Shown here one piece after another: positions 46,524 through 55,171 of a DNA stretch of 64,000 bases. Made by a program: the position numbers and the translations under genes. Where the stretch lies: contig NZ_JABRWJ010000004.1 in the NCBI RefSeq assembly GCF_013266755.1, positions 310,001-374,000 of the forward strand. Direction: 5' to 3'. The notes under the pieces are model-generated. The model was not told the DNA's origin, searched no databases, and saw only the letters and a program-made list of their open reading frames with translations. Source of the stretch: Pseudaquabacterium terrae (GTDB lineage: Bacteria; Pseudomonadota; Gammaproteobacteria; Burkholderiales; Burkholderiaceae_C). Numbering within the stretch: the stretch's first letter is position 1; the number at the start of each line of letters is the position of its first letter.

Positions 46524-47690
46524 CTAACCGACGATGTGACCGTGGCGGTTGATCACCACCATGTCGACGTACTGCGATCCGTGCATGCCGTGCTCGGCGC
46601 CGAAGTTGACGCGGTAGCCGCCGAGGTCGGTCTGCAGCCGGGCCAGCGCATCGCGCATCGACGCGCGCGTCGGCTTGCCGCCGCGCTGCGCGGCGCGCGC
46701 GGCGTCCACCGCGACGCGGCCGGCGATGTAGCCCTCGAGCGTCGTGATGCCGAGCTTGGCGCCGCCGCCGAAGGCCGCGAGGTCCTGCCGGCATTGGTTG
46801 ACGACCGCCAGTCCGAGCGCATTGGGCCGCGGCACGACCAGGCTCATCACGATGCTGCGGCCGGCCAGCGCGATGCCGTCGACCAGTTCCTGGCCGGCGA
46901 ACGACGATGCGAAGCACATGCCGTTGAAGCCGGCCGCCGACAGCTCCTCGACCATGCGCAGGATCGGCCCGGCATTGGTCGTGAACATCAGGCCGTCGAG
47001 CTTCGCCGCGGCCAGTTGCTGCACCTGCGGCGCGAAGCTCTTGGCATTGCGGTCGACGCCCACCGTCACCGCCGGCTGCACGCGCGCGGCCTGCAGTGCC
47101 TGCTGCATCGCCTCGAGATTGGCCTTCGAGGTGTCCTGCAGGTGCACGTAGCCGACGCGCTTCATGCCGAAGTCGCGCACGTAGGCGACCATGCGGCGGT
47201 ATTCGGTGTCGTAGCCGGCGCGCACGTGCGAGATGCCGGCCGCCGACGCAAGGCGGATGCCCATGTTGCCGCTGGCGGTGCCGAGCAGCGGAATCTGCGC
47301 GTTCTGCACCAGCGGGAGCGCGGCCTCGGCGATCGCGCCGCTGGTCAGGCCGACCAGCGCCGCCGCGCCGTCGTCGATCAGCTGCTTGACGTTGGCGACG
47401 CCGCGGTCGCGCACGCCGCCGTCGTCGAGCGTCTGCAACTCGAACTGCAGCGCGCGCGGGCCGTCGCGCTGGCTCTCGGCGCGGTTGGCGGCCTGCAGCG
47501 CGGCGAGGATGCCGGCGCGCACGTCCTGGCCGTAGCGCTGCTGTCCGCCGGACAGCGACGCCGATTGGCCCAGCCGCACGACGGCGCCGCCGCCGCTGCC
47601 CGTGAGGGTGGCCGCGTGCAGCGGACCGAGGGCCGCCAGGCCGGTGACACCGCCCAGGCCTGCCAGCAGCGAACGTCGAAACATCGTCAT
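46524..47690 (-). CDS. Periplasmic branched-chain-amino-acid-type substrate-binding protein, copy 2 (388 aa)
   Basis: The protein is a type I periplasmic binding fold protein (Peripla_BP_6 family) with an N-terminal FRRSLLAGLGGVTGLAALGP signal, possibly Tat-like because of the Arg pair. VVRLGQSASLSGGQQRYGQD starts the fold; LGTASGNMGIRLASAAG and KLGITTLEGYIAGRVAVDAA follow. It is a clear paralogue of the upstream copy, 14 bases away. No permease or ATPase gene is nearby, so it may feed a transporter elsewhere or serve as the sensor part of a signalling system. The ligand is unknown. Confidence 0.88.
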   Translation of the reverse strand: MTMFRRSLLAGLGGVTGLAALGPLHAATLTGSGGGAVVRLGQSASLSGGQQRYGQDVRAGILAALQAANRAESQRDGPRALQFELQTLDDGGVRDRGVANVKQLIDDGAAALVGLTSGAIAEAALPLVQNAQIPLLGTASGNMGIRLASAAGISHVRAGYDTEYRRMVAYVRDFGMKRVGYVHLQDTSKANLEAMQQALQAARVQPAVTVGVDRNAKSFAPQVQQLAAAKLDGLMFTTNAGPILRMVEELSAAGFNGMCFASSFAGQELVDGIALAGRSIVMSLVVPRPNALGLAVVNQCRQDLAAFGGGAKLGITTLEGYIAGRVAVDAARAAQRGGKPTRASMRDALARLQTDLGGYRVNFGAEHGMHGSQYVDMVVINRHGHIVG

Positions 47691-47704
47691 CGCGGCCTCC
47701 TGCT

Positions 47705-48835
47705 TCAACCGACCAGCCGGCCGTAACGGTCGACCGCGATCAGGTCGACGTAGCGCGAGCCGTGCGGCGTGCCGGCGAACTCGACGCGGTAGCCGCCCAA
47801 GTCGGCGCGCAGGCCGGCGATCACCTCGCGGAGGCGGCTGCGGCCGATGCTGCCGCTCTTGTGCGCGGCCAGCGACGCCTGCACGGCGGTGCGGCCGGCG
47901 ATGTAACCCTCGAGCGTGGTGATGCCCATGCGCGCGCCGGCCACCTGCGCGATGTCGCGCTGGCATTGCGCGACGACGCTGACGCCCATGGCGGTCGGCC
48001 GCGGCACGACCATGCTCATCACGCAGCTCTGGCGCTTGGCGGTCAGCGCGTCGATCAGGTCCTGACCCGCAAAGGACGTGGCATAGAACAGCCCCGGGAA
48101 CTTGGCCCGGTGCATGTGGTCGATGATCTTCGCGATCGGCGCGGCGTTGGCGGTGAACAGCACGCAATCGGGGCGCGCGGCGAGCAGCTCGTTGGCCGGG
48201 CCCTCGAACGAGGTGGCGTTGCGGTCGATCGTCAGCGACAGGGCCGGCTTCACGTTCATCGTCGCCAGCGCCAGCGTCATCGCCTGCAGGTTGGCCTGCG
48301 AGGTGTCGGCCAGCGTCACGATGGCCACGCGCGTCAGGCCGAAGTCCTTCGCGTAGCTGACCATGCGCATGTACTCGGCGTCGTAGCCGGCGCGCACGTG
48401 GTAGGCGGCGCCGGCCTTCGGCGAGCGGATGCCCATGTTGCCGCTGGCGGTGCCGAGCAGCGCGATCTGCGCATCCTCGATCACCGGCAGGCAGGCCTCG
48501 GCGCCGGCGCCGCTGGTCAGGCCGATGATCGCGGCCGCGCCCGACTCGGTCAGGTTCAGCACGTTCTGCAGGCAGCGGCTGCGCACGCCGCCATCGTCCA
48601 GCGTCTGCAGCTCGAAGCGCAGGCCGGTGCTGGCGGCGTTGGCATTGGCGGCAGCGAAGGCGGCGGCGATGCCGTCGCGCACGTCCTTGCCGTAGCTGGC
48701 CTGGCCGCCGGACAGCGACGCCGACTGGCCGAACTTGAGGGTCCGCGCCTCGGGTGCTGCGGCGGCGATGCCGCTGAAGCCCAACCCGGTCGAAACGCCC
48801 GCCAGTGCGGCGAGCCCGAATTGCCTGCGGTGCAT
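47705..48835 (-). CDS. Periplasmic branched-chain-amino-acid-type substrate-binding protein, copy 1 (376 aa)
   Basis: The first gene of the three-gene leftward unit encodes a Peripla_BP_6 protein with an N-terminal RRQFGLAALAGVSTGLGFSG signal (Arg-Arg, Tat-like). The mature start LKFGQSASLSGGQASYGKDV, LLGTASGNMGIRSPKAGAAY and MGITTLEGYIAGRTAVQASL are shared almost word for word with copy 2. Tandem binding-protein paralogues usually reflect ligand diversification. The ligand and partner are not indicated by neighbours. Confidence 0.88.
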   Translation of the reverse strand: MHRRQFGLAALAGVSTGLGFSGIAAAAPEARTLKFGQSASLSGGQASYGKDVRDGIAAAFAAANANAASTGLRFELQTLDDGGVRSRCLQNVLNLTESGAAAIIGLTSGAGAEACLPVIEDAQIALLGTASGNMGIRSPKAGAAYHVRAGYDAEYMRMVSYAKDFGLTRVAIVTLADTSQANLQAMTLALATMNVKPALSLTIDRNATSFEGPANELLAARPDCVLFTANAAPIAKIIDHMHRAKFPGLFYATSFAGQDLIDALTAKRQSCVMSMVVPRPTAMGVSVVAQCQRDIAQVAGARMGITTLEGYIAGRTAVQASLAAHKSGSIGRSRLREVIAGLRADLGGYRVEFAGTPHGSRYVDLIAVDRYGRLVG

Positions 48836-49222
48836 GAAGCACCTCCCTCGCTGATGTCAACGCCAGCTCGGCGTGTGATCCGGTTTTCGACCGGCCGGCG
48901 AAAAGGCTTGAGGGTTCGCTAACCATTGGTTGACGTGGATACCGCCGGTTGCAGATTGCGTGGCTTTGATGTTGAAAACGCCGCCTTGGAACGGCGATCA
49001 CCGGACGGCTCGTGAGGCGTTGGCGATGCGCCGGGTGCGGGGTTCTCGATCAACCGGCAACAACCTGTCACGAGTTGCGCCCACGCGAGTGCATCGCGCC
49101 GCGGGCGCAACCCCCAAGCTTGTCGGCCAGCGCAGCCGGCTGGGCGCCCGCGCGGTTTCTAGAATCCGCCCCGGCCGGACGCACACCGCTCGTCCCGCAA
49201 ACCCCGGGGGAAGTTCGTCCAG
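48836..49222. other. 387-base divergent intergenic region with two dyads
   Basis: No convincing gene was found. TTTTCG (48884-48889) and CGAAAA (48899-48904) flank ACCGGCCGG, forming a dyad about 50 bases before the binding-protein gene start on the minus strand. GTTGCGCCC (49074-49082) and GGGCGCAAC (49103-49111) form a 9-base stem with a 20-base loop. Base composition is more AT-rich in places (TAACCATTGGTTGACG) than in the neighbouring genes. The region probably holds the promoters of both divergent units. Confidence 0.5.
49152..49169 (+). promoter_or_regulatory. Possible vgrG promoter -10 within an imperfect palindrome
   Basis: TAGAAT (49160-49165) resembles a strong -10 and lies inside GCGG-TT-TCTAGA-AT-CCGC. 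A -35 match at 17 bases is not evident. The element is about 57 bases before the vgrG start. Confidence 0.35.
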
Positions 49223-52099
49223 ATGAACCAGGCCTTCGCCGCCGTGATGGACCTGATGTCCAGCGGCTTCGACACCACGCGGCGTCTCTATCACCTGAAG
49301 GGTGATGGAGCGCTTGCGGAACTGCTGGTCGAAGCCTGGTGCCAGCGCGAGGCACTGAACACGCCGTGGCGCATGGAGTTGAGCGCGCTCGCCCTGCGCG
49401 CCGATCTCGACCTCGACGACATGCTCGGCCGCCGCCTCGACCTGCGCACCACGCTGTCCGACGGCGGCGAGCTGCTGCGCTCGGGCCTCGTCACCGAGGC
49501 CCGGGCCGAGGAATCCGACGGCGGTTTTGCGCGTTATCGACTGGTGATCGAGCCCTGGCTCGCGCTGCTGGCGCACAGCCGGCGCAGCCAGGTCTGGCAG
49601 GAGAAGACGCTGGTCGAGATCGTCGAGAGCGTCTTCGCGCGTTATGCCGCGCGCGCATCGTGGCGCTGGGCCGCTTGTGTCGACGCCCACCTCGCGGCCA
49701 GCGCCTTCGCCGGCAGCGGCGGGCTGCGCAGCTACTGCGTGCAGTACCGCGAGACCGATCTGCAGTTCGTGCAGCGGCTGCTGGCCGAGGAGGGCCTGGT
49801 CTACCGCTTCGAATTCGACGACGCGGCGCCGGACGGCCAGACGCTGGTGATCCTGGCCGACTCGGTCGACCCGGCGGCCTGCCCGGAGGATCGCTGCAGC
49901 GAAAGCGCACTCGGTGGCCAGGGCATCCGCTTCCACCGCGATGCGCAGGTCGAGGACCAGGACACGATCCAGGCGCTCGGCGCGCTGCGGCAACTGCCGG
50001 TGGCGCAGGCCACTGCCATGGCCTGGGATTACAAGGGCAAGCGGGTCGTGGCTGCCAGCGTGCCGACGCTGGGCAGCGTCGGCGGCGACAATGCGCCGCG
50101 GCTCGAGGCCTTCGACGCCGCGGGTGCCTACGCCTTCGCCACGGCGCCCCAAGCCGAGCGGGCCCAGGTGCTGGTGCAACAAGCCCACGAAGCGCGCCAC
50201 AAGACCTGGCTCGGCCGCGGCACGGTGCGCTCGTTCAGCCCCGGCACGCACTTCACGCTGACCGAATCCGCGCTCGACGTGCTGGCCGCTCTCGCTGGCG
50301 ACGCCGGCGCCGGCAAGCGCTTCCTGCTGCTCGACACGATCCACGCCGGCATCAACAACCTGCCCAAGGACGGCAACGCGCAGATCGTCAAGGCGCTGGG
50401 CGAAGGCGGCGCCGGGCTGCTGGCCGACTGGGTGCCCGACGAGGTGAAGCAGCAGGCGGCGGCTTCAGGCTATGGCAACGCCTTCGAGGCGATCCGCGCC
50501 GGCGTGCCGTGGCGGCCGCTGCTCGCCGATGACACCGGCCGGCGCCTGAATCCCAAGCCCACCGTCGACGGTCCGCTGGTTGCCACCGTCGTCGGCCCCG
50601 CGGGCCACGAGATCCACATGGATGCGCTGGGCCGCATCCGCATCTGCCACGACTTCCAGAGGCAACCGGGTCAGGGCCCCGACACCAGCGATTCGAGCAC
50701 CTGGGTGCGCGTGCTTCAGCGCCACGCCGGCGCCGGCATGGGCCTGCAGTTCATCCCGCGCATCGGCCAGCAGGTGCTGGTCGACTTCGTCGACGGCGAC
50801 ATCGACCGGCCGCTGGTGATCGGCGCGCTGTACGACGGCCGCGGCGAGGCGGGCGTGCCGTTGACGCCGGGCGGCAAGCCGGGTGCGTCGGACAGCGCGG
50901 TCTTCGCGCAGTCCAGCGACCACCGGCCGAGCGCGCAAGGCAACCTGTCGGGCGGCCACGGTCCCGCGTGGCACGGCGCCAGCGCCGGCGATGCGACTCC
51001 AGACGGCGGCCAGCGCAACGCCGCCGCCTTGTCGGGCTGGAAGACGCAGGAGTTCGGCGCGATCGGCTTCAACCAGCTCGTCTTCGACGACAGCAACAGC
51101 CAGCTGCGCGTGCAGCTCGCGACGACGCAGCACGCCACGCAGTTGAACCTCGGCCACCTGATCCACCAGGCCGACAACCACCGCGGCAGCTTCCGCGGCT
51201 CAGGCTTCGAATTGCGCAGCGATGCCTACGGCGCGATCCGCGGCGGTGCGGGCGTCGCGCTCAGCACGTACGGCGAAGCGCTGCCGCAGCCGGCCGGCGA
51301 CCTGGCCGCGGCGATCGCGCTGGCCAGGCAGCTGGAGCAATGCGGCGAGACGATGAGCAAGGCGGCGAAGCTGCACCAGACGGTGCAGATGGCCGCTCAC
51401 ATCGGCAGCCAGGCATCGGGCAAGAGCCTGGTCGACGACCAGGCCGCGCCGCTGGCGGCATTGCGCAAGATCCTCTCGGGCATGGTCGATCCGCAGGCGC
51501 TGGAACGCGCCAGCGCCGATGCCGCAGCGAAGAACATCGCCGCGGGCGACGGCAAGCTGCCCCACACCACCGACCCGGTGATCGCGATTGCCGCGAAGGC
51601 CGGGCTCGCGGTCACCGCGGGCCAGGACCTGCAGATGAGCGCCGGCGAAATCATTGCCACGATGAGCGGGCAGGACACGCACTGGGCCGCGGGCGGCAAC
51701 GCCCGCCTGCACACCGGGCAAGCCATCGGCATGCTCGCCGGTGCGGTCGGGCCGGGCAAGGAAGCCGCCGGCAAGGGGCTGACTCTGATCGCGGCCAAGA
51801 AGGACATCGAGATCCAGGCGCAATCGGATCGTTTGCAGCTCGCCGCGCACCAGGACGTGCTGGTCGAGTCCGAGCGCGCACACGTTCATTTCGCGGCGGC
51901 GAAGAAGATCAGCCTGTCGGTCGCCGGCGGCGCCAACATCACGATCGAGGGAGGGAACATCGTCGTGCAGTGCCCGGGGACGATCACGGTGCTGGCGGGG
52001 CACAAGAGTTTTGTGGGGCCGAGCTCGGTGTCGTATCAGTTGCCGCGCATGCCCAAGGCACCGCTCGCGTTCAAGAGCCGCTACCCGTTCTCCAAATAG
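49223..52099 (+). CDS. vgrG: Type VI secretion tip protein VgrG with DUF2345 extension (958 aa)
   Basis: VgrG trimers tip the T6SS tube and carry effectors. The N-terminal two thirds have the gp27/gp5 core: RRLYHLKGDGALAELLVEAW, RETDLQFVQRLLAEEGLVYR, VVGPAGHEIHMDALGRIRIC, WVRVLQRHAGAGMGLQFIPR and IGQQVLVDFVDGDIDRPLVI. After about residue 610 a linker and a DUF2345 beta-helix follow (LIAAKKDIEIQAQSDRLQLA, AAKKISLSVAGGANITIEGG). No other T6SS gene is in the window, so it is an orphan vgrG that loads the effector encoded 40 bases downstream. The start follows GGGGGAAG. The C-terminus lacks a fused toxin. Confidence 0.96.
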   Translation: MNQAFAAVMDLMSSGFDTTRRLYHLKGDGALAELLVEAWCQREALNTPWRMELSALALRADLDLDDMLGRRLDLRTTLSDGGELLRSGLVTEARAEESDGGFARYRLVIEPWLALLAHSRRSQVWQEKTLVEIVESVFARYAARASWRWAACVDAHLAASAFAGSGGLRSYCVQYRETDLQFVQRLLAEEGLVYRFEFDDAAPDGQTLVILADSVDPAACPEDRCSESALGGQGIRFHRDAQVEDQDTIQALGALRQLPVAQATAMAWDYKGKRVVAASVPTLGSVGGDNAPRLEAFDAAGAYAFATAPQAERAQVLVQQAHEARHKTWLGRGTVRSFSPGTHFTLTESALDVLAALAGDAGAGKRFLLLDTIHAGINNLPKDGNAQIVKALGEGGAGLLADWVPDEVKQQAAASGYGNAFEAIRAGVPWRPLLADDTGRRLNPKPTVDGPLVATVVGPAGHEIHMDALGRIRICHDFQRQPGQGPDTSDSSTWVRVLQRHAGAGMGLQFIPRIGQQVLVDFVDGDIDRPLVIGALYDGRGEAGVPLTPGGKPGASDSAVFAQSSDHRPSAQGNLSGGHGPAWHGASAGDATPDGGQRNAAALSGWKTQEFGAIGFNQLVFDDSNSQLRVQLATTQHATQLNLGHLIHQADNHRGSFRGSGFELRSDAYGAIRGGAGVALSTYGEALPQPAGDLAAAIALARQLEQCGETMSKAAKLHQTVQMAAHIGSQASGKSLVDDQAAPLAALRKILSGMVDPQALERASADAAAKNIAAGDGKLPHTTDPVIAIAAKAGLAVTAGQDLQMSAGEIIATMSGQDTHWAAGGNARLHTGQAIGMLAGAVGPGKEAAGKGLTLIAAKKDIEIQAQSDRLQLAAHQDVLVESERAHVHFAAAKKISLSVAGGANITIEGGNIVVQCPGTITVLAGHKSFVGPSSVSYQLPRMPKAPLAFKSRYPFSK

Positions 52100-52139
52100 C
52101 AGACCGCTCGGGCGCCGAGCCCTCCGCGCAAGCCCTTCG

Positions 52140-54407
52140 ATGATCATCAGTCCCCCCTTCCTGCTGCCGCGCAACGCCAACGAAACCGACGACCAGTGGC
52201 TGGAGCGATGCATGCCGGGCGGTCAGCCGGGCGACGGGGCGTTTCCGCTCAGCTTCAACCTCGGATGGCATGGGGGCATGCATCTGAGCGCGCCGGGCGA
52301 CGGAACCACGCACGAGCCGGTGCGGGCGATCGCCGACGGCACGGTCGTCTACCGGCGCCTGCCGACGCCGTTGCCGCCCGGGCCGCTGCCGGAGGGGCAT
52401 CCACTCGCCTATGGCGGCGGTTGGACCGACGATGGCGTCGTCGTCATCCGGCACGACACCGAAATCGGCGAAGGAGCCAACGCCAGCGTCCGCTACTTCT
52501 CGATCTACATGCACCTGCGCGAAATCGATGCACGGGTTTCCGATGCGGCTGGACGCAATGCGATCTATCGCAAGGACGTCATCGGCCAGGCAGGACAGAT
52601 CAGTGGCGGAACCGACCCGCAGATCCACTTCGAAATCGTCTGCGACGACGACAACCTGCGCAAGCTCGTCGGGCGCGCGGCGGGCGATCTGCCGACCGCA
52701 GCCGACGGCCGCACCGACGCGGTCTACGGCGAGATGTACTTCCTGCTGCCGGCCGGAACGCCGGTGTTCGCCGATCGTCCGCTGCCGCAATTCGCCCAGG
52801 CGATGGTGCAGCCGCCGACGCCCGCGGGCCAGCCTCAGCCGGCGCCACAGCCGCTGCAGCCGGCGCATATCAGCACCGAGGTGCTGATCATCGGCATGCG
52901 CCATGCGGGTGGCAGCCGCCTCGGCGCCGGCGGAGGTCTCGGAGACGCCTGGTTCACGACGCAGCGCCTGGATGGCAGCACGATCGGTGCTGCATTGCAG
53001 GAACGGGATGCCGAATACGGCCTGTACAGCAGTGCCATGGCCATTCGGGATGCCTATCCCGCCAACGGGCGGCCCGCTCCGAGTGCGGTGGTCGAGATGC
53101 TTCGATTCGGGCGGGTGATGGGGCCCGACGCCCTGAATCCGGCAGACCTGCCGCATTGGCGCCAGGTTCGTCACGACGGCGGCGGCGTCGGCTGGGTGAA
53201 CCTCAATGCCCCGGGCATCCGAAAGTTCAGCGATGCGGATTTCCCGCACTGGAAGCGCTGGACGCTGGTGGACGACAGCGCGGATCGCGACAGTCGCTGC
53301 GACTCGACGACGGTCCGAGGCTGGCTCGATGCCTCGGGTGACGGGCAAGTCGACCCCGCCGAGGCCATGTCGCGCTTGTCCGACGTGGACGTTGCGCCCC
53401 GCCTTGCCCGGACCATCTGCAAGACCGCCACCGAATGGAATGCCGCCACCGTCGAGCCGCGATGGGGCTGGTTGAGAACCCGCACCGTCGAGAATCCGCA
53501 ACCGCTGTCCGATGAGGAATTCGCGGCACTGCGGGCCCACATCGGTGCGCTCGCCTTCTGGCCGGGGGGAATGGGTCTTCCGGAGGCGCACTGGCACTTC
53601 CAGCCGCGGGAATTCGTGCGATGGTTCAGGCGCTGCGGATGGATGAGCGTCAACGAGCAATTGCAGCTCATTCCGGTGAACATCATCCGGCAGTCCGGTG
53701 CCAACCACCACTGGGAACAGCCGGCACTCGGCCCGGCCCGGACCACGATGGCCACCTATGGCGTCGAATTGAACAAGGCGCTGCGCAAGTTCGTCATCGA
53801 AGGTCCGCAACGTCGAGCGGCGTTCTTCGGCAACGCGACTCAGGAGACGCGCTGGTGGGCGGACATGCGCGAGAGCGGGGGCGCCACGCCCAATCTGCAC
53901 AATGGATGGTATGGACGCGGATTCCTGCAACTGACGAACCCGAATGGGAACTTGAACAACGGCAACAACAACTACTATCGATACTTCAAGTTCCGTGGTC
54001 GTGTGCCGGCGATTCCGGCGGGGCCGCAGGAGCTTGCCTGGCGCGACCAGGTCGCGACGAATGCGCACGACGCCGCACACAGCGCCGCGGCGTACTGGAT
54101 CTGGCCGAGCGGACCCAAGAGCAGCTCCAACGAGTATGCCGACGCGAACGCCGTCAACGAGAGAAGAGCGGTGCAGATCGGCGGCACCACGCGCGTGTGG
54201 TATTTCAATGCCGGTTTCCGCCGCGCCGCCGCGTCGGTGAACCTGCCTGCGGCCATTCAGAATCCCAATCTCGGATTCAATGGTTTCGTCGACCGGTCCA
54301 CCGCGTTCGTCAATGCACTCATGGTGCTGGATGATCGCCCGGCATTCCAGACTGCTGCGGGTGGCGTGACCTACGATCCTGAAGGATACGTGCGGAGGCG
54401 GCCGTGA
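52140..54407 (+). CDS. Probable T6SS peptidoglycan-hydrolase effector: M23-like domain plus GH19/lysozyme-like domain (755 aa)
   Basis: The N-terminal domain (about 30-215) resembles M23/LytM peptidases: LGWHGGMHLSAPGDG, EPVRAIADGTVVYRR, FSIYMHLREI and TDPQIHFEIVCDD. The family's HxxxD and HxH ligands appear as His44-x3-His48 and Gln161-Ile-His163, so metal binding may be altered. The middle contains SH3-like pieces and a perfect EF-hand loop at 397-408 (DASGDGQVDPAE). The C-terminal part (about 535-730) is GH19-chitinase/lysozyme-like, with probable catalytic Glu569 in GNATQETRWW, then NGWYGRGFLQLTNP and VWYFNAGFRRAAASVNLP. It has no signal peptide, as expected for cargo of VgrG. The stop overlaps the immunity gene start. 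The stretch looks less GC-rich than its neighbours, hinting at transfer. Confidence 0.82.
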   Translation: MIISPPFLLPRNANETDDQWLERCMPGGQPGDGAFPLSFNLGWHGGMHLSAPGDGTTHEPVRAIADGTVVYRRLPTPLPPGPLPEGHPLAYGGGWTDDGVVVIRHDTEIGEGANASVRYFSIYMHLREIDARVSDAAGRNAIYRKDVIGQAGQISGGTDPQIHFEIVCDDDNLRKLVGRAAGDLPTAADGRTDAVYGEMYFLLPAGTPVFADRPLPQFAQAMVQPPTPAGQPQPAPQPLQPAHISTEVLIIGMRHAGGSRLGAGGGLGDAWFTTQRLDGSTIGAALQERDAEYGLYSSAMAIRDAYPANGRPAPSAVVEMLRFGRVMGPDALNPADLPHWRQVRHDGGGVGWVNLNAPGIRKFSDADFPHWKRWTLVDDSADRDSRCDSTTVRGWLDASGDGQVDPAEAMSRLSDVDVAPRLARTICKTATEWNAATVEPRWGWLRTRTVENPQPLSDEEFAALRAHIGALAFWPGGMGLPEAHWHFQPREFVRWFRRCGWMSVNEQLQLIPVNIIRQSGANHHWEQPALGPARTTMATYGVELNKALRKFVIEGPQRRAAFFGNATQETRWWADMRESGGATPNLHNGWYGRGFLQLTNPNGNLNNGNNNYYRYFKFRGRVPAIPAGPQELAWRDQVATNAHDAAHSAAAYWIWPSGPKSSSNEYADANAVNERRAVQIGGTTRVWYFNAGFRRAAASVNLPAAIQNPNLGFNGFVDRSTAFVNALMVLDDRPAFQTAAGGVTYDPEGYVRRRP

Positions 54408-55132
54408 CGCGATGGTTGCCGCTGTGCAGCGTGTTCCTCGCGCTGGCCGTCGGATCCCCGCCCGCCGGGTCCGGCACCGAGGGCTCGCGGCGATCGGTGG
54501 CCGGGCCGTTCAGCTTCGAGGCGAGTCCGGGTTCGGCATCGGGAAACCTGCGGGTGCGCGTCGTGCGCGCGCCGGGAGCACAGGGGGTCTTCGATGACGA
54601 TGTCTCGACAGGCGTCGAGGAGGAGGAGCTGCGTTCATGGCTGCGTCGACCCGGAGCGATCCGGCAGGCTGTGGCCGTGGCAGACAGTGATGCTGTCGTC
54701 GTGGATGACTACAACTTCGATGGTTGGCCGGACTTCAGCGTTCTGGCCTCCGTCGGCAACGTTCAGATCAATCGACACGTCTATCTCTACGATCCGGCGG
54801 CAAGCACTTTCAAGCTGCACGAGGCCCTCGGCGAAGTCGCCTGCCTGCGTGTGGATCGATCGAGAAAGCGGCTCGTGGGCGCCTGCTTCCACTCGAGTGC
54901 CGCCAACAACTGGACAACGGAGTACGCCTTCGTCGCGGGACGGCTTCGGCCGCTCGTGCGAAAGGGAACGGACTATCGTTCGCAGGGCGAGCGGACCTTG
55001 CTCTTTACCTTCCGCTCCACCTATTCCGGCTCCGACGAGTCGGTGACCGTGCTGTCCTGCGTCGAGGAGACGACGTCGTCGTCCGGCGCAGTCGTTCGTC
55101 GAAAGTTGGTCACCAGCGCCTGTGCGCAGTGA
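54404..55132 (+). CDS. Probable periplasmic immunity protein, XAC2610-like (242 aa)
   Basis: The GTG start overlaps the effector stop by four bases. A signal peptide (RWLPLCSVFLALAVGSPPAG) directs it to the periplasm, where a peptidoglycan hydrolase would act. The phrase VVVDDYNFDGWPDFSVLAS holds a calcium-type loop (Asp102, Asn104, Asp106, Asp110), typical of the XAC2610 family. As I recall, Xanthomonas XAC2610 inhibits the GH19-type effector XAC2609, which fits the neighbour's lysozyme domain. Cys147, Cys161, Cys219 and Cys240 may form disulphides. Identification as immunity rests on gene order, signal peptide and family resemblance. Confidence 0.75.
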   Translation: MTRWLPLCSVFLALAVGSPPAGSGTEGSRRSVAGPFSFEASPGSASGNLRVRVVRAPGAQGVFDDDVSTGVEEEELRSWLRRPGAIRQAVAVADSDAVVVDDYNFDGWPDFSVLASVGNVQINRHVYLYDPAASTFKLHEALGEVACLRVDRSRKRLVGACFHSSAANNWTTEYAFVAGRLRPLVRKGTDYRSQGERTLLFTFRSTYSGSDESVTVLSCVEETTSSSGAVVRRKLVTSACAQ

Positions 55133-55171
55133 ATCCATGCCGGACGCCATCACGCGCCGGCTGCCGCGGGC

